Source: Terfezia claveryi
Lineage: Eukaryota > Ascomycota > Pezizomycetes > Pezizales > Pezizaceae
Assembly (NCBI GenBank): GCA_015179025.1
Contig: WHUX01000043.1
Coordinates: forward strand, 124,001 to 188,000
Length of the DNA: 64,000 nucleotides
Direction: 5' to 3'
Positions 31,311-42,172 of the stretch are shown here, in pieces. The first letter of the stretch is position 1; the number at the start of each line of letters is the position of its first letter. A model generated the notes under the pieces. It did no database searches and had not been told where the DNA came from. It saw only the letters and a list, made by a program, of their open reading frames with translations. Both the position numbers and the translations under genes were made by a program.

Positions 31311-31432
31311 GCATACACAGCAGATTTACCCAGTGTCTCCTTCTTTGACATAGATTATCGAAAAATCTGTGAAAGGGAAATAAAGATCAGACTCAACGTT
31401 ACCGGCAAAAAATCCAAATCCTACTACTCACC

Positions 31433-32062
31433 ATGTCAAGTAAGGCTCACTCCTTTGTCAATGTCAGCCTGAACCCCACAGAGTCAGAGGTCCAGGAAAA
31501 TATGCATCAAATAGGCATTGTTCCAGACCTTGCTATCGACCATGAGCCTGTTCCGTCCGGATCCATGCAGTTGTCAAATCATGAGCATCCCGAGTGCTCC
31601 GAGCTCTACGAAACACCCATAGTGTCGCCAACGCTTGAAGCACCAGATCTATCGCATCAATCAATGATTCAATATGTCGATTTCGGAGACCCATCACCCT
31701 TGGTAGTCTCTTTCCAAAGGGACTCCACGCTCATGGAGACAGCCACAAGCGGATACTCGAATGTGGACCAAGGGGGAGAGCACCTCCCAGATTGTTCGAA
31801 TAAAACGATGTATGACCCGTCTGAGGGCGATGACCCCACATTAGATCCCAGCGACTTTACGACTCAAGAAAATTTCAGTACGCTATATTTTTCGTCATTG
31901 TACTCGCTCTCTCGCTACTTTACCATAGACCTTCACAACGAACCTCTCCGGCATGAGGCAGGCATTGCAGTGTTTGAAGGCCGGATTCAAGAGGGACAGG
32001 ATATGTTCATTGAAAGGATGTTGGAGTTGAGTTGTGGAATTGATACCCTTTTCGATGAGTAG
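31433..32062 (+). CDS. Orphan acidic protein, 209 residues, probable host gene
   Basis: An uninterrupted frame from ATG (context CTCACCATGTC, favourable for fungal initiation) to TAG. The protein is rich in Ser, Glu, Asp and Pro in its first 140 residues and looks disordered there; the end is more folded: TLYFSSLYSLSRYFTIDLHN, then QEGQDMFIERMLELSCGID, with helix-like character. No signal peptide, membrane span or known motif is seen. It has a TATA box upstream and AATAAA at 32146-32151 downstream. It is the only long frame here that is intact, not open on the other strand, and free of transposon likeness. No intron is evident. Function unknown. Confidence 0.55.
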   Translation: MSSKAHSFVNVSLNPTESEVQENMHQIGIVPDLAIDHEPVPSGSMQLSNHEHPECSELYETPIVSPTLEAPDLSHQSMIQYVDFGDPSPLVVSFQRDSTLMETATSGYSNVDQGGEHLPDCSNKTMYDPSEGDDPTLDPSDFTTQENFSTLYFSSLYSLSRYFTIDLHNEPLRHEAGIAVFEGRIQEGQDMFIERMLELSCGIDTLFDE

Positions 32063-32145
32063 TCGTAAACCTTTGGGTGTGATATGCAAGGGATGGCATT
32101 CATAATTGATATTAGCTTGAAATTCATCAGTGCCCTTCCCCTAAT

Positions 32146-32151
32146 AATAAA
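32146..32151 (+). terminator. Polyadenylation-signal-like AATAAA
   Basis: AATAAA about 85 bases after the stop of the orphan frame. Weak, sequence-only support. Confidence 0.3.
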
Positions 32152-32419
32152 TAGATATGTCGATTGACTACTCGTTCTTTGGTACCAAAGCCTGTGAACA
32201 TGCTAAGACTTCGGAGCGCTTTGGATCAACCAATTAGGAAGTTTCATGCTCCCCTAGATCAAATCGTCTGCATGTGTTGAATTTTTGCTGTGGAAACCAA
32301 AGAAGCGCTGCAAGGTGTCAGTCTTTCCTCCACAGTCGTTGCATTATGATCCTACTCCCGACCTTACCCTCTGCTAGATTGAGTAGATGATCAGATTTAT
32401 AGCGAAAGCTCTGGGTTTG
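32152..32419. other. Non-coding
   Basis: Nothing recognised. Confidence 0.4.
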
Positions 32420-32657
32420 GGTCATCGGCAAAGCAGACGTCAGGGCCGGGGTATCCGGGTTCGTCTGGCACTGCCAGTTAATGACAACATGGGACCCCCT
32501 CCACGTTCCTATGTCCTTATTCTTTGTATCTCAGATAGTGGCAGACGGGCAGGTTAACTTGCCTTGTCCTTCAATCCACCCGAGTTTCCGGTTGGCTCAA
32601 CATAGGCCCCTTATCGGGTCCTCATATGAGTACTGAGTAACTTAAAACAAGTAAACC
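32420..32657 (+). repeat. LINE-A tail, diverged
   Basis: GGGTCATCGGCAAAGC, CTGCCAGTTAATGACAACAT GGGACC, GGGCAGGTTAACTTGCCTTG TCCTTCAATCCACCCGAGTT, CATAGGCCCCTTATCGGGTC CTCATATGAGTACTGAGTAA. The stem is GGCCCC/GGGTCC-like with loop TTATC. Poly(A) eroded. Confidence 0.75.
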
Positions 32658-32874
32658 TGGGACTTGGGTATATATATGTATAGATATTCCCCCAGGCTAA
32701 TCAGCTAATGAGCGTGGGGCTTCTTCGAGGTGGTGTTACTCGAGGACGATGACTAGTTGAAAAATCAGGTTGAGTTGAGACTTAGACCATAATATACAGT
32801 GCGTGGGCTTAAAGGTGACCCAAAAACTTATCCCTACAGCGTACTTACAGCGGAGAAGAAGAGGCCTGGGGGTT

Positions 32875-32972
32875 GGATAATGAACCAGGAATAACCGGGA
32901 GATGCGGGTCCCTCGTCATAGCTGAGACCAATCTGATTTACTGGTACTGATTTTTTTCCTTCTGTTTAAAAA
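32875..32972 (+). repeat. LINE-B tail
   Basis: AACCGGGAGATGCGGGTCCC TCGTCATAGCTGAGACCAAT CTGATTTACTGG then an A/T-rich end, parallel to 17540-17612. Confidence 0.55.
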
Positions 32973-35676
32973 AAGCAGACTTTCCCTGCATCATACAGGC
33001 GTTCATTTCTACCCCCACGAACTTCTTGGCATTTTCCTCCTGCCGCGTTGCACGTGACGTAATGACATCTCACAACGTAACGTAGCACTCAATTTAGGAC
33101 TAGTCATGACTGCTCGCAATATCTCTGATCGACATCGATTTATGTCCATGTATGCATTGTGCGTTTCGGCCTGCTTTATGATTAGTATAGATTGGATATA
33201 TATCGAAGTTCGTATCATCTTCAACGCTGCTCAAGATCTCAATATCGTACCCAGATTGTTCGTGTATTTAGATTTTTAAAATTTGCATCAAAGATTTCTT
33301 CTCGATTTTATCCGTGTATCGCCAGTATCAAGTCTTGCATAAATGGCATTGTTTTCGTCCCAGCCCGTCAGTTATTATGCGTTGTAGAAAGAAGTACAAG
33401 GACGCAATTGCCTTTTAGCTCAGCCAGTTTGTCAGATGATGCTACTGGACGGATTTTCGCTCGAGTATGGCCATAGGGAGCGCGCGCTTGCTCACTGAAT
33501 GTGTTGCGGGAGGGGATGGTATCGTAAGCTATATACATGAGCGTATACCCCTGTTGGCTCGGTGCCGGTTGCTTGTAAACAAAAGAAGGAATTAATGAAC
33601 CCTTCTCCTAGAATACTCGAGATCCTGACCTGATTGGTTGGTTTACGTACCTCCAGAGATCAGTGTTTCAATAATGGATAAACAGCTGGTACAAAGCTGA
33701 GAATCAAGCAATATCAGCTATCAAAAGATGTTGAAGCCACAGCCAATTCCACCATATTCCCCAGTAGATATATATATATATATATATCCAGTCAGTCAAT
33801 AGCGTCAACGCTCTCGTTGCCAGGAAAAAATAGAGGGACAGTCGAAATCATGCGTTTGGTGACATCACATCTTTGAATTCGTGACCCGGGATCGGCCGGC
33901 CCACAGGTCGCTGCAGCGGAAATAAGCTGTGGGCATCAACAAAGTAGGAACAGCACCAGATAAAGCAAAAGTTCGAAAACCTAGTATTGTTATAATCACG
34001 ACATATATCTATGATTATGACAGTAGGCAATCGAGACGGTCTAGCTAGGCCAATGTATAACGATGCCCAGGGAAGTATATTGGTGCAAACCGTCACAGTC
34101 AGTACTGTATTTGTTGGCGAATAAGGAATAAGGTATCTCTCTTATATATTTTCACCTGCAGGTTGGAGGCGGCGTCTACTATCTTATATGGGGATGCTAT
34201 TTCTCAGACGCCGTCATTGGCCTTAGGGGTCTGCTCTCTTGTTCAATGTCCTATCTTACCCAAACCCATTAGCTATCTCAACATTACCAGAGCCTACGGT
34301 ATCTGCCCAGGCATTACAATTAATTCCTACACCATTTAATTGGAAACACTGTATTGATATAATGTGTAGGACAAAGTACTCTGCCTCACGAATCTCAACA
34401 TTGAATGGATATCTACTCAAAATGCTTTGCGGGTCTGCTGAACGGCATGTTTGCACATAGACCCACCCTGGACTGTCGAGTAGGGGGGTGGGCATAACAA
34501 TGTGATAGGCTCATTGGTCACGTATAGTTCGGTCTAGAAACCTTGTAAGATCTAGATTATTTCGCAAGCAACAACTGCAAATTCCAATCTAAGCCGACAT
34601 TTAACCACGAATACCACCGAGCACTGGATATGCTTCGGTGGAGAGAGCCAAATCATATCAACTATACTGGTATTATAGTAGGTAAATTACACATATACTG
34701 AGCCCTTTGCTCCAACTCAGAGCTTATTACAGGTACATGTACGAGCGCACGCAATTAAATTGAATAATTTAAGTAGCTAACCGCTTGTGCGTTCGATGTC
34801 GTCTGTCGAATTTCCACTACGCTAGCAGGTAATTGGGAAGTGCTTATGGGTAATGTACAGTGTGATCACTGTACATATAGGTCCCAGGAGAAGAGTAATA
34901 ACTCCGCCAAGTGCCCCAATTTGGGTTACAATTGTACACTTAGACCCTGTGTACTTCGCCGAAGTCACTCAACAGAGGACCTAGTACGTACACATGGCAA
35001 GGTGAGCATGATGCAAGCGGTAAGAGGATGATTACCAGTACCCTGCCGGAGAGTACAGATTTGGGTACGCACGAATTGGTTGCACTCGACTCCCTGAATA
35101 CATCTCCCACTCTAAAACCAGTCATGATTGGCCATGTAGTTGTGCATAGCACCTCGATTGCTTAGTGTGGCATATCTGATATCTGGCGTAATGAAGGTTC
35201 ATAGAAAGTTCGCTAGGCACTGGTTCGGAATTTAATAAGTATGTGGTCTACGTGGCGCTGGTGTATGCCTGTCAGGACCGATATACATGAGCTACCTTCA
35301 AATCTTGACACCCCTCCAAGGCAATGGTTGTCTTTCGTATCCTAACATACGGTACTCCTATACTATTGCGATGAGTTGAGTGTTAAGAATAATATGGTTG
35401 AACAAGAAAAAACAACTCGCTGATATTGTGTATCTGCCGTTGAGTGCCTTGTGTCATGCTTCGAGTTGATGCATGGGCCGTGCTTTGAAATTGGTTGTAC
35501 TCTAGAAAAAGCAGTATAGCACCGGTGATAAAACGGTGTTCATGTATGCATGTTTTATTGACTAGTCTAGTTTTAAAGCCCCACCGCGGTTGTCAACCAC
35601 TAGGTATATGACGACGGTGGCTCGAGTTAACTAACATTCGCTGATGTGTGCTTTTTGTGGGGGTGCTTTTTCATTT
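32973..35676. other. Long non-coding stretch with a TA microsatellite and a short palindrome
   Basis: No supported gene. A (TA)10-type microsatellite lies at about 33769-33788. A perfect inverted repeat, ATGTACAGTG-TGAT-CACTGTACAT, lies at 34853-34876. Frames at 33192-33476 and 34256-34495 carry no motifs. Confidence 0.45.
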
Positions 35677-35689
35677 TGGTGATGGCAGT
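35677..35689. repeat. Target site duplication of LINE-A, left copy
   Basis: TGGTGATGGCAGT, repeated exactly at 36059-36071. Confidence 0.9.
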
Positions 35690-36058
35690 TTTTTTTTTTT
35701 TTTTTTTTAAATACTTAGTACTCCTATGCAGCCCCGATGGGGGGGCTATGAGGAGCCACGCGGAAACCCGGTGGATTCAAGGGTAAGACCAGTTAATCGG
35801 CCAGACCCGCGCAAGATAAATACAAATATGTCTGATGAACTATGATGGAAGAAATGAACTAGTATGAAAACTAAAAAGGGGACTAAACAGGACTCGGGAG
35901 AAGGAGATTCGTAAATGATAACGGAACTGGATTTTGAACTGCTCCTAGCTGAGCTCTTTGTATAAGCACCCAAAGAAGGCCTCCGTGGCCTCATAACTGA
36001 CTTCCCCTTCTTTTCTCCATTCCACTTTGTCAAGCTCTTCCCAGCTGTTCCTTGCCCC
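35690..36058 (-). mobile_element. LINE-A, 5'-truncated (369 bp) with target duplication
   Basis: Minus strand begins inside the ORF2 C-terminus: ARNSWEELDKVEWRKEGEVS then YEATEAFFGCLYKELS, a stop and the 3'UTR with the tail (AGCCCC/GGGGCT-type stem) ending in a T-run of about 20. The 13-bp duplications set both ends. No ORF damage is visible in the short coding part, suggesting a fairly recent insertion. Confidence 0.92.
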
Positions 36059-36071
36059 TGGTGATGGCAGT
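36059..36071. repeat. Target site duplication of LINE-A, right copy
   Basis: Exact copy of 35677-35689. Confidence 0.9.
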
Positions 36072-38084
36072 GGAATTGCCACAGTCGAGACATCATGGAA
36101 ATTGGGTGAGTGATCGAAACATCAACTATTCAGCTCTTGGTTGTAGCTGCTCTACGTAATATAAAATAAAAACATATGTGAGACATACAAGTCCCACTTA
36201 AGAGAACGGACAACTATCAGTTGGTGCCAGGTCATGTTTGATAATTTCCCCTAGTATGGTCGATATTAGTGTAATCAGCATAAATAAATATTACAACACT
36301 CGAAACACACCCTGGACAAGCAACACTGCGCGTTATGTATCCATATGGTGTACTGGTACTGAACCAGTTAGAACTCTGAGGAGTCGAAAAAAATTGGCAA
36401 AACAGTTTAACCAGCCTTTAGAGGTCTCATGTTAGCTAGGCAGAATCATGTGGCGATGTTGTTCTACGATCATGGGAGGATGCATCTTGAACATGTACAA
36501 CAAACTCTAGATCTAGTCGACTCGACATCCAGTTCTCCTTATACTTATCTGTTCTGATGAATCAGACTAGGTATGAGAACATATAAACCAGTAGTATTAA
36601 AATCCTCCCAGAGGTCATAAACCGCCCAGTCGCGACAGAAAGTGGGCATGCGAAAAGAGTAGAAAATGAATGTAAAACAACCCCTCCTCACTTACCAGTA
36701 GTAGATAGCTCTATTGATACTCTAGGCAGCTGGTAATATCGAAGCGACTCTACGGTGGAGATCTAGAGTCGCCCTAGTGGCCCATAAGCTTCCTGCCGGC
36801 AGCTTGATAGGAGTCTGCAGTGGCGCTATAACGCATCACTAAAATCTTGTATATTTCTTTTTCAACCTGATACAAGATCTTGGTCTGTCAACTGGATCCT
36901 AGATATGCTATCAGTGTTTACTATAGAAGAAAGATTTAAATAAGAAAAGGAACAAGATTCACCTACTGGATCAGTACCTCACAGTCGCTCCCCACTCATA
37001 TTTAGTACCTTGGGGAACGGAGTGATACAGGAGATTAAAAACAGCCTATAGAGGGTGTATCTGCGGGTATCTTCACACGCTCGTACATATGTAGATCATT
37101 CCAAACAATCCTCCTATATTAATAGCCCCTTAACATTGTAGGGTATGAAATATTTGGTGCAATGACCGCGATGAAATTGTAAATCTTGCGAGCCCTTCCC
37201 CTTAGTATACTATGTCAAATTTCTGTACTTCTCAAGGAGAGTGCCTCATTTGGAGGTGAGCCTCGGAACTTCGGAGGACAGACAGTTTTCTCGGGAATAG
37301 ATCAACTGTTATGGGCCGAATGAACTTTAAGATATGATTGGTGTGCAGGCTAAGTAGGCAAGGTCCCATATGCCCCTGGTACCGGAACTATCTTGGAACA
37401 ATCTATAGCTAAGTATGGAGGTTTTTGGGGAAATGTATTCGAAGTGAACTCAATACCTTCCTCCTATTCCCAGAGTTCGATTGCACTCTTCAGAGATCAT
37501 TCCTGTGACTACATGCTAGGATTTAGCCTTTCCTCCTAATATGACACCTCGGGGTAACCAACTCAATATTTGCTGGATTAACATGCGCAATGAACGGCTT
37601 CTATTGCGCATAGTCTGTTGGTAGCTAGATACTGTATCCCAATCCACGTGGGCAGAGCAGAGCTAAAATTTTCTCTTTTAGGAAGAGACTATGCAGAATG
37701 ATTGGACACAATGGAATACCTGTTTGAATTCTCATTTATCAGACCGTATAATCACCTAGCAGCTTTTAGTCATTCATCCCTTTTCAAAACATAGCAAGAC
37801 TCTTACTCAGTCATATATTTCCCATTTTCTGATTTCCTTACACATAGCCAATCTACCACTACAACTCACTTCTCTCACTTTCCCAATCCCCACTTCTTTC
37901 AATTCTCCTCCCTTTATTCTTCTCCAGACCCCTGTATAGTTCGGTGCCATTAATGCCTCGTACCTGGTCGCCACGAACCATCGCGACACCTCTATATTCT
38001 CAACAATCAAGACCGTGAAACTTCATGACTATAACTTAAAGAAATATACACATGCTTCCCATCCCTCATGAAAAATTAATATTT
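36072..38084. other. Non-coding stretch
   Basis: About 2 kb without supported genes. A 67-codon minus frame at 37807-38010 (IVENIEVSRWFVATRYEALM) lies next to the Tc1 relic but has no recognisable motif. Confidence 0.4.
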
Positions 38085-38201
38085 GGGATATCAGCCCTAA
38101 ACCCTCAATAACTCGGCAATCCTCCGAGGCACACTCCTGGCAAGTCGGTAGAATAGTGATGGATCAAGAAGCTCCCAGCAGTGAATAATTTCATTAGCCA
38201 G

Positions 38202-38214
38202 CTTGGATTTGATA
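38202..38214. repeat. Target site duplication of LINE-C, left copy
   Basis: CTTGGATTTGATA, repeated exactly at 38432-38444 inside the transposase relic. Confidence 0.92.
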
Positions 38215-38431
38215 TTTTTTTTTTTTTTTTTGAAGTCTATACGTCTATGGAGCCTAAGGCTATGAGACGGACCCGTTCCCTCATCTTAAAAGACTCGGTA
38301 CACCCACGGGACAACGGGCTGCATAAACGCCCAACCTCCCGAACCCAGGAAAAACAGAGATACCCCCCCTCCCCCACCACGCCCACTAACCGGCCTCATC
38401 CCCGTGATACAGACCTCCGCCACCACGCCCT
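38215..38431 (-). mobile_element. LINE-C 3' tail insertion in the Tc1 transposase
   Basis: T-run (38215-38231), then GAAGTCTATACGTCTATGGA GCCTAAGGCTATGAGACGGA and GACTCGGTACACCCACGGGA CAACGGGCTGC, reverse complement of the LINE-C end, plus about 100 bases of C-rich 3'UTR. No coding part. The 13-bp duplications fix the ends. On the minus strand the stem CGTCT/AGACG with AGCC-TTA-GGCT is intact. Confidence 0.93.
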
Positions 38432-38444
38432 CTTGGATTTGATA
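38432..38444. repeat. Target site duplication of LINE-C, right copy
   Basis: Exact copy of 38202-38214. Confidence 0.92.
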
Positions 38445-39185
38445 GTCTCTGCATCACCAGACACATTGATAAACTCAGGTAGTTTTATGGAGGTTTTCTT
38501 TGAGGTACACCCAGACATGTTCGATGGGGTATAGATCAGGTGAATAAGGTGGCAATTTCATGACAGTATACCTTGGGATTGAAACCATACCTTTACTGGG
38601 CCGTATGTATGTATTGGGCACATGCGTCTCAATTATAGGCCCCTTCTCCTCTACCCCAGCTAAACAAGCCCAGATCGTTTGTGTAACAGCACCAGAATCT
38701 TTTGGGGATTAATACAGTCATTTTTCCAAATTTCGCCAGTTGTTTGAAAGACCCATACAGGCTTCGCACTAGAGGGATTTTCGACAGAATAGTCATTACT
38801 CCAATTTTCCTTCTTCCACTGTTCCTCACTGTTCCCCAGTCCAATTCGGTGCTCCCGCCTCTTTGAGGTTATTACATCATCTAACAACGGTGGCTAAGCT
38901 GCTTGCCACTTCTTTATGTTGGCTTCTTTCAATCGACGTTGGATTTGCCCCTTGGAAATGCCCCCCCGGAACCCCACTCCGGTATTGGCCGATAACTCCC
39001 CCAATGACTGCCGTCTGTCTTCCAATGCACTTCGAACAATTAATATATCAGGTCGCACAGATATTAATATTTCCCTCTAGGAGCGGACGAGAACTTCACT
39101 TGGTGGGTGGTTGCGTTCTGGTATATGAATTGGACAGTTGACTCCGGAATACCGGTGGATTCCGAGACCATGTCCCAAGTGCCCC

Positions 39186-39230
39186 CAGCATCTCTACGCC
39201 CAGCATCTCTACGCCCAGCATCTCTACCCA
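39186..39230. repeat. 15-bp tandem repeat (three units)
   Basis: CAGCATCTCTACGCC three times, the last with CCA at its end. It lies at the N-terminal edge of the transposase relic. Confidence 0.9.
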
Positions 39231-39339
39231 TATAAAATAGGCTCGCATGGGCCGCCTCTTCAGTGGTGTTGGTCTCATGAGTCGTTGTTGCAAGATGTGG
39301 ACGAGGTTGTGATCTGTTGCTAGGTGCGAATTGATAGTA

Positions 39340-39438
39340 TGTGCGATTAACTTGCCTGACCCCTTTCTTTCACTTCACCTAACCGTACCCTTAAATCCGC
39401 CGGAGGTTCCGGGTGGCTCGTTATACCGTCCCGAAGTA
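39340..39438 (+). repeat. LINE-A tail, left part (interrupted by pogo-like element)
   Basis: GCGATTAACTTGCCTGACCC, then CTTAAATCCGCCGGAGGTTC CGGGTGGCTCGTTATACCGT CCCGAAG. The tail continues at 42138 (TACGAGTACTAAGC and an A-run). The transposon therefore landed in an existing LINE-A tail. Confidence 0.8.
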
Positions 39439-39481
39439 CCCTTGCAAGCCTAGTAGTGCACAGCCACCATCTAGTGCACAC
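39439..39481. repeat. Left TIR of the pogo-like element
   Basis: Starts CCCTTGCAAGCCTAGTAGTG and ends CTAGTGCACAC; preceded by the TA duplication. Confidence 0.93.
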
Positions 39482-39808
39482 ACCTGAAACACCTCTTACA
39501 GGCCACCCCTGCAACATAAATACATGATACACCTAACCATTGGGGCGACAACCCAACTCTAGCTATATGCACAACTATGGAAACAAATACGCTCTACAAT
39601 ATGGATACCCTCACACTTCACCTAAATGAACACAAGCCTCAATACCCTGCCCTTCTAATATATACTCCCCAAAATACCTAATGAACCCTTCCTTATCCTT
39701 CCATCCTCCGCTACATGCCAAATACTATACTAATATACCCCTAGCTCTTAGAGCATCTCAACTATGCATCTAGTTGCTCATGTTAGATGAATATATAAGG
39801 GAATGGCT

Positions 39809-41952
39809 TCATAATGAGTAAAATGCAGGCTGATACGTAGGGGCACTAACCTCTGCAAAATAACCAATATCAAGGTTTCGTATAGAATCCACTAAATCCA
39901 CCCTATCTATCTCTTCCTCAACCTCTACGTCAACCCCTACTACAAACCACACTTCCGCCCTATCTGACCTGTTCTCCAAGTCATTCTCAACCACTATAGA
40001 GAGATCACTACCTTCAATACCCCCTCCTTTAGGCTTAAGCGGTCGTTTGGGTCAAGGAGGATGAGTAGGCTTTCTCCCAATCCTTTTTAACCCCTTTGCG
40101 GCAGTCTTTACAATAGCCCATGCTTTGTCAATCTCTATACATTCCACTTGCCATGCTAGTATCTCAACCTCCTGATACCGCTGAAGATCCGCCTTCCACT
40201 GCTTATTAACAGCATCTCTAATAGCCTTTTTTTCCTCCGCAATCCTCTTCTTTTCAATTGCTGCCTGCTGCCTCCTAGCCTTGGCTGCTGCTACTTCTTC
40301 ATTCTTCTTAAGCTCATCATTAATATACTTGTGGGTTAGAACACGAGCTTCACCAACATACTTTGTGCTTTTCTTCTCCTTCCGCACTTTCCCATCCCTC
40401 AGCTTTTTAAGGGTATATGCACGAGGAGCAATATCCCGATATTTAGTAACCTTTTCCATTGCAAGATCAATATAGTTATGAATGAGAGTCTTTTGAATAG
40501 GCTTAAGATTATCACGAATCATATGTTCAACCTCTCGGGAGAGCTGGCACAGTAGTGCAGGGGTATCTAAAACAGTACTAGTAGTACTGGCAGCTAAGAC
40601 ACTGGCACGTGGGGGCGTTGGTGGAGGATGAAAGACGCAATTGATAGGCCAGCAATGGGCTGCCCTCCATGCACTATAGATGATCTCCTTCGTAAATACC
40701 TGCTCTCGTGTTTGCTGGAGAATATCAAAGAACTCAACCTTTGATATACCTAATAGAGGATTGTTACACAGCCATATACTGAGGTTGCATTTATAGGTTG
40801 TTTGCAGGAGAGAAAAGCAACCTACATCAAGAGGTTGAAGAAGATGCATAGACTTGGAAGGAAGACAAATTGGGTGGATATTATAGTTGAGAGCATATTT
40901 GACCACTCGCCATGCAACATGAGAGGAATGGCCATCCACAATAAGACATCGTGGATCTCCTCTATCCTTCCGAGTATATGGCTCAAAATGCTGCTTCATA
41001 TATTCCAACTTAAGCTCATCATCCATATATCCACTGGGTGAGACTGCAAATGTTGCTTGATGTTCCACCCCCCCCTCCCGATAATATGATTCCCAGTGAG
41101 TCTTCCCCTGCCATACAATGAATAGAGGAATAACCACCCCCCTGCACTGACTGTCTCCAAAATACTGCAAAACTTATGAGACCTATCTGTCATAGCAGTA
41201 CTTCTGCGCCCTACTTGTACAATTGCCATAATTCTCCTACTATTTCTTCCCATAATTATTCCTTTCTCATCACAATTCCAAATATCTTCCTGAGCTATCC
41301 TCTTCCGCCATACCAGGTTTGCAAGCTTGCAGAGAAAATCAGCCTGTAACTCTATATCATTAGTTGCCGCAGCTCTTGCTCTCTCCTAGTATCGAATATA
41401 GACTTTTTTGAACCCTGGGTTGCGTTCAAGAAATCTATCTACCCAGTGGACGCCAACAACATGTATAGGGGAGGCGGAGGTGGAGGCGGAGGCGGAGGTG
41501 GAGGTGGAGGTAGAGGCGGAGGCGGAGGTGGAGGCGGAGGTGCTAGTGGCAGCGGGTATTGCACCTTGTCGTTGTATACACTGGTTTCTCTGGTCGCAAG
41601 GCTTGACGGCAGGTTGTTGAGGACCCACAATACCCCCCCCTTTACCTTGTTGGGGTATTTGCCTTTCATTAACAATCCCTTGCGCAATCTGCCATAAAAG
41701 GTCGGGATTCAAAGGAAATCCTGCATCCGCCATGACTCCAGCATAGTCTGCAATTGCCTTCTCTTCACCAGGAGAGAACAGCTGCTCATTCTGGTGAGCT
41801 ATAGACCTATCTTGGTGGATCCCCAGCACTCTCCAATGCAATGTGGTGCGCTCTATACCATAGAGGTCTGCAATACGTATGGTAGATACATCTGGCTCTC
41901 ATAGAGCATGCTTGACTGCATCTCGCAGCTGTTATTCTGTATACTTTGGCAT
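39809..41952 (-). pseudogene. Pogo/Fot1-like transposase (HTH_CENPB, DDE_1)
   Basis: ATG at 41950-41952 begins MPKYTE; stops lie at codon 7 (TAA) and codon 18 (TGA). Then IRIADLYGIERTTLHWRVLG (HTH), FSPGEEKAIADYAGVMADAG FPL, a Ser/Thr/Ala run encoded by a GGAGGC/GGAGGT microsatellite, HWVDRFLERNPGF (CENP-B-type HTH), a TAG at 41386-41388, and the core: WNCDEKGIIMG (first D), a one-base frameshift in a G-run near 41140, LIVDGHSSHVAWRVVKYA (second D), LPSKSMHLLQPLDVGCFSLL (third D). A Lys/Glu-rich coiled coil follows. A TGA at 40052 interrupts a frame that continues to 39809 with an acidic tail. All three catalytic Asp survive; four stops and one frameshift kill the gene. Confidence 0.93.
41466..41545. 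repeat. GGAGGY microsatellite inside the transposase
   Basis: About a dozen GGAGGC/GGAGGT hexamers and trimers. It encodes a Ser/Thr/Ala run on the minus strand, between the two HTH domains, so the expansion was tolerated in frame. Confidence 0.9.
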
Positions 41953-42094
41953 TTCTGTATAAAGGGCACCTTGGTGGTATTGCCCTGGCTTTCATGATTC
42001 GACTGATATAGGTTAGGTACCATTCTGTTTGTTAAGAGGTGTACTGCAGCTAAGGAAATGCTGAGGAGGCAGGTGCAGATGTATGTCTTAGACA

Positions 42095-42137
42095 GTGTGC
42101 ACTAGATGGTAACTGTGCACTACTAGGCTTGTAAGGG
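42095..42137. repeat. Right TIR of the pogo-like element
   Basis: Reverse complement begins CCCTTACAAGCCTAGTAGTG; followed by the TA duplication. Confidence 0.93.
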
Positions 42138-42172
42138 TACGAGTACTAAGCTTTTCATTAAAAAAAAATAAA
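42138..42172 (+). repeat. LINE-A tail, right part with poly(A)
   Basis: TACGAGTACTAAGC followed by TTTTCATTAAAAAAAAATAA AG, the expected end of the tail begun at 39340. Confidence 0.8.

Larger units (their letters stand above)
38085..39280 (-). pseudogene. Tc1/mariner-type transposase relic
   Basis: Minus strand, N to C: helix-turn-helix wording ESTGIPESTVQFIYQNA near 39110-39170; QIQRRLKEANIKKWQAA near 38900-38960; WSNDYSVENPSSAKPVWVF near 38740-38800, where the first catalytic Asp motif (normally SDE) is lost; PPYSPDLYPIEHVWVYLKEN at about 38500-38570, with the final acidic residue Glu present; and after the LINE-C insertion KLANEIIHCWELLDP and ARSVPRRIAELLRV near 38100-38200. Multiple frameshifts. 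It would catalyse cut-and-paste transposition at TA sites. TIRs were not identified. Confidence 0.82.
39439..42137 (-). mobile_element. Pogo/Fot1-like DNA transposon, 2,699 bp, with 43-bp TIRs
   Basis: Termini: 39439-39481 (CCCTTGCAAGCCTAGTAGTG onward) and the reverse complement of 42095-42137, differing at three of 43 positions. TA flanks both ends (39437-39438, 42138-42139). Between them lies a single minus-strand transposase with a CENP-B-type N-terminus and DDE_1 core. Removing the element restores a LINE-A tail. This is a complete but disabled element. Confidence 0.94.

Noticed and set aside
33769..33788. TA run as a centromere or origin signal
   Set aside because: A short microsatellite with no accompanying structure.
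41446..41697. Poly-Gly frame opposite the pogo transposase
   Set aside because: It is the reverse strand of the GGAGGY microsatellite inside the transposase.
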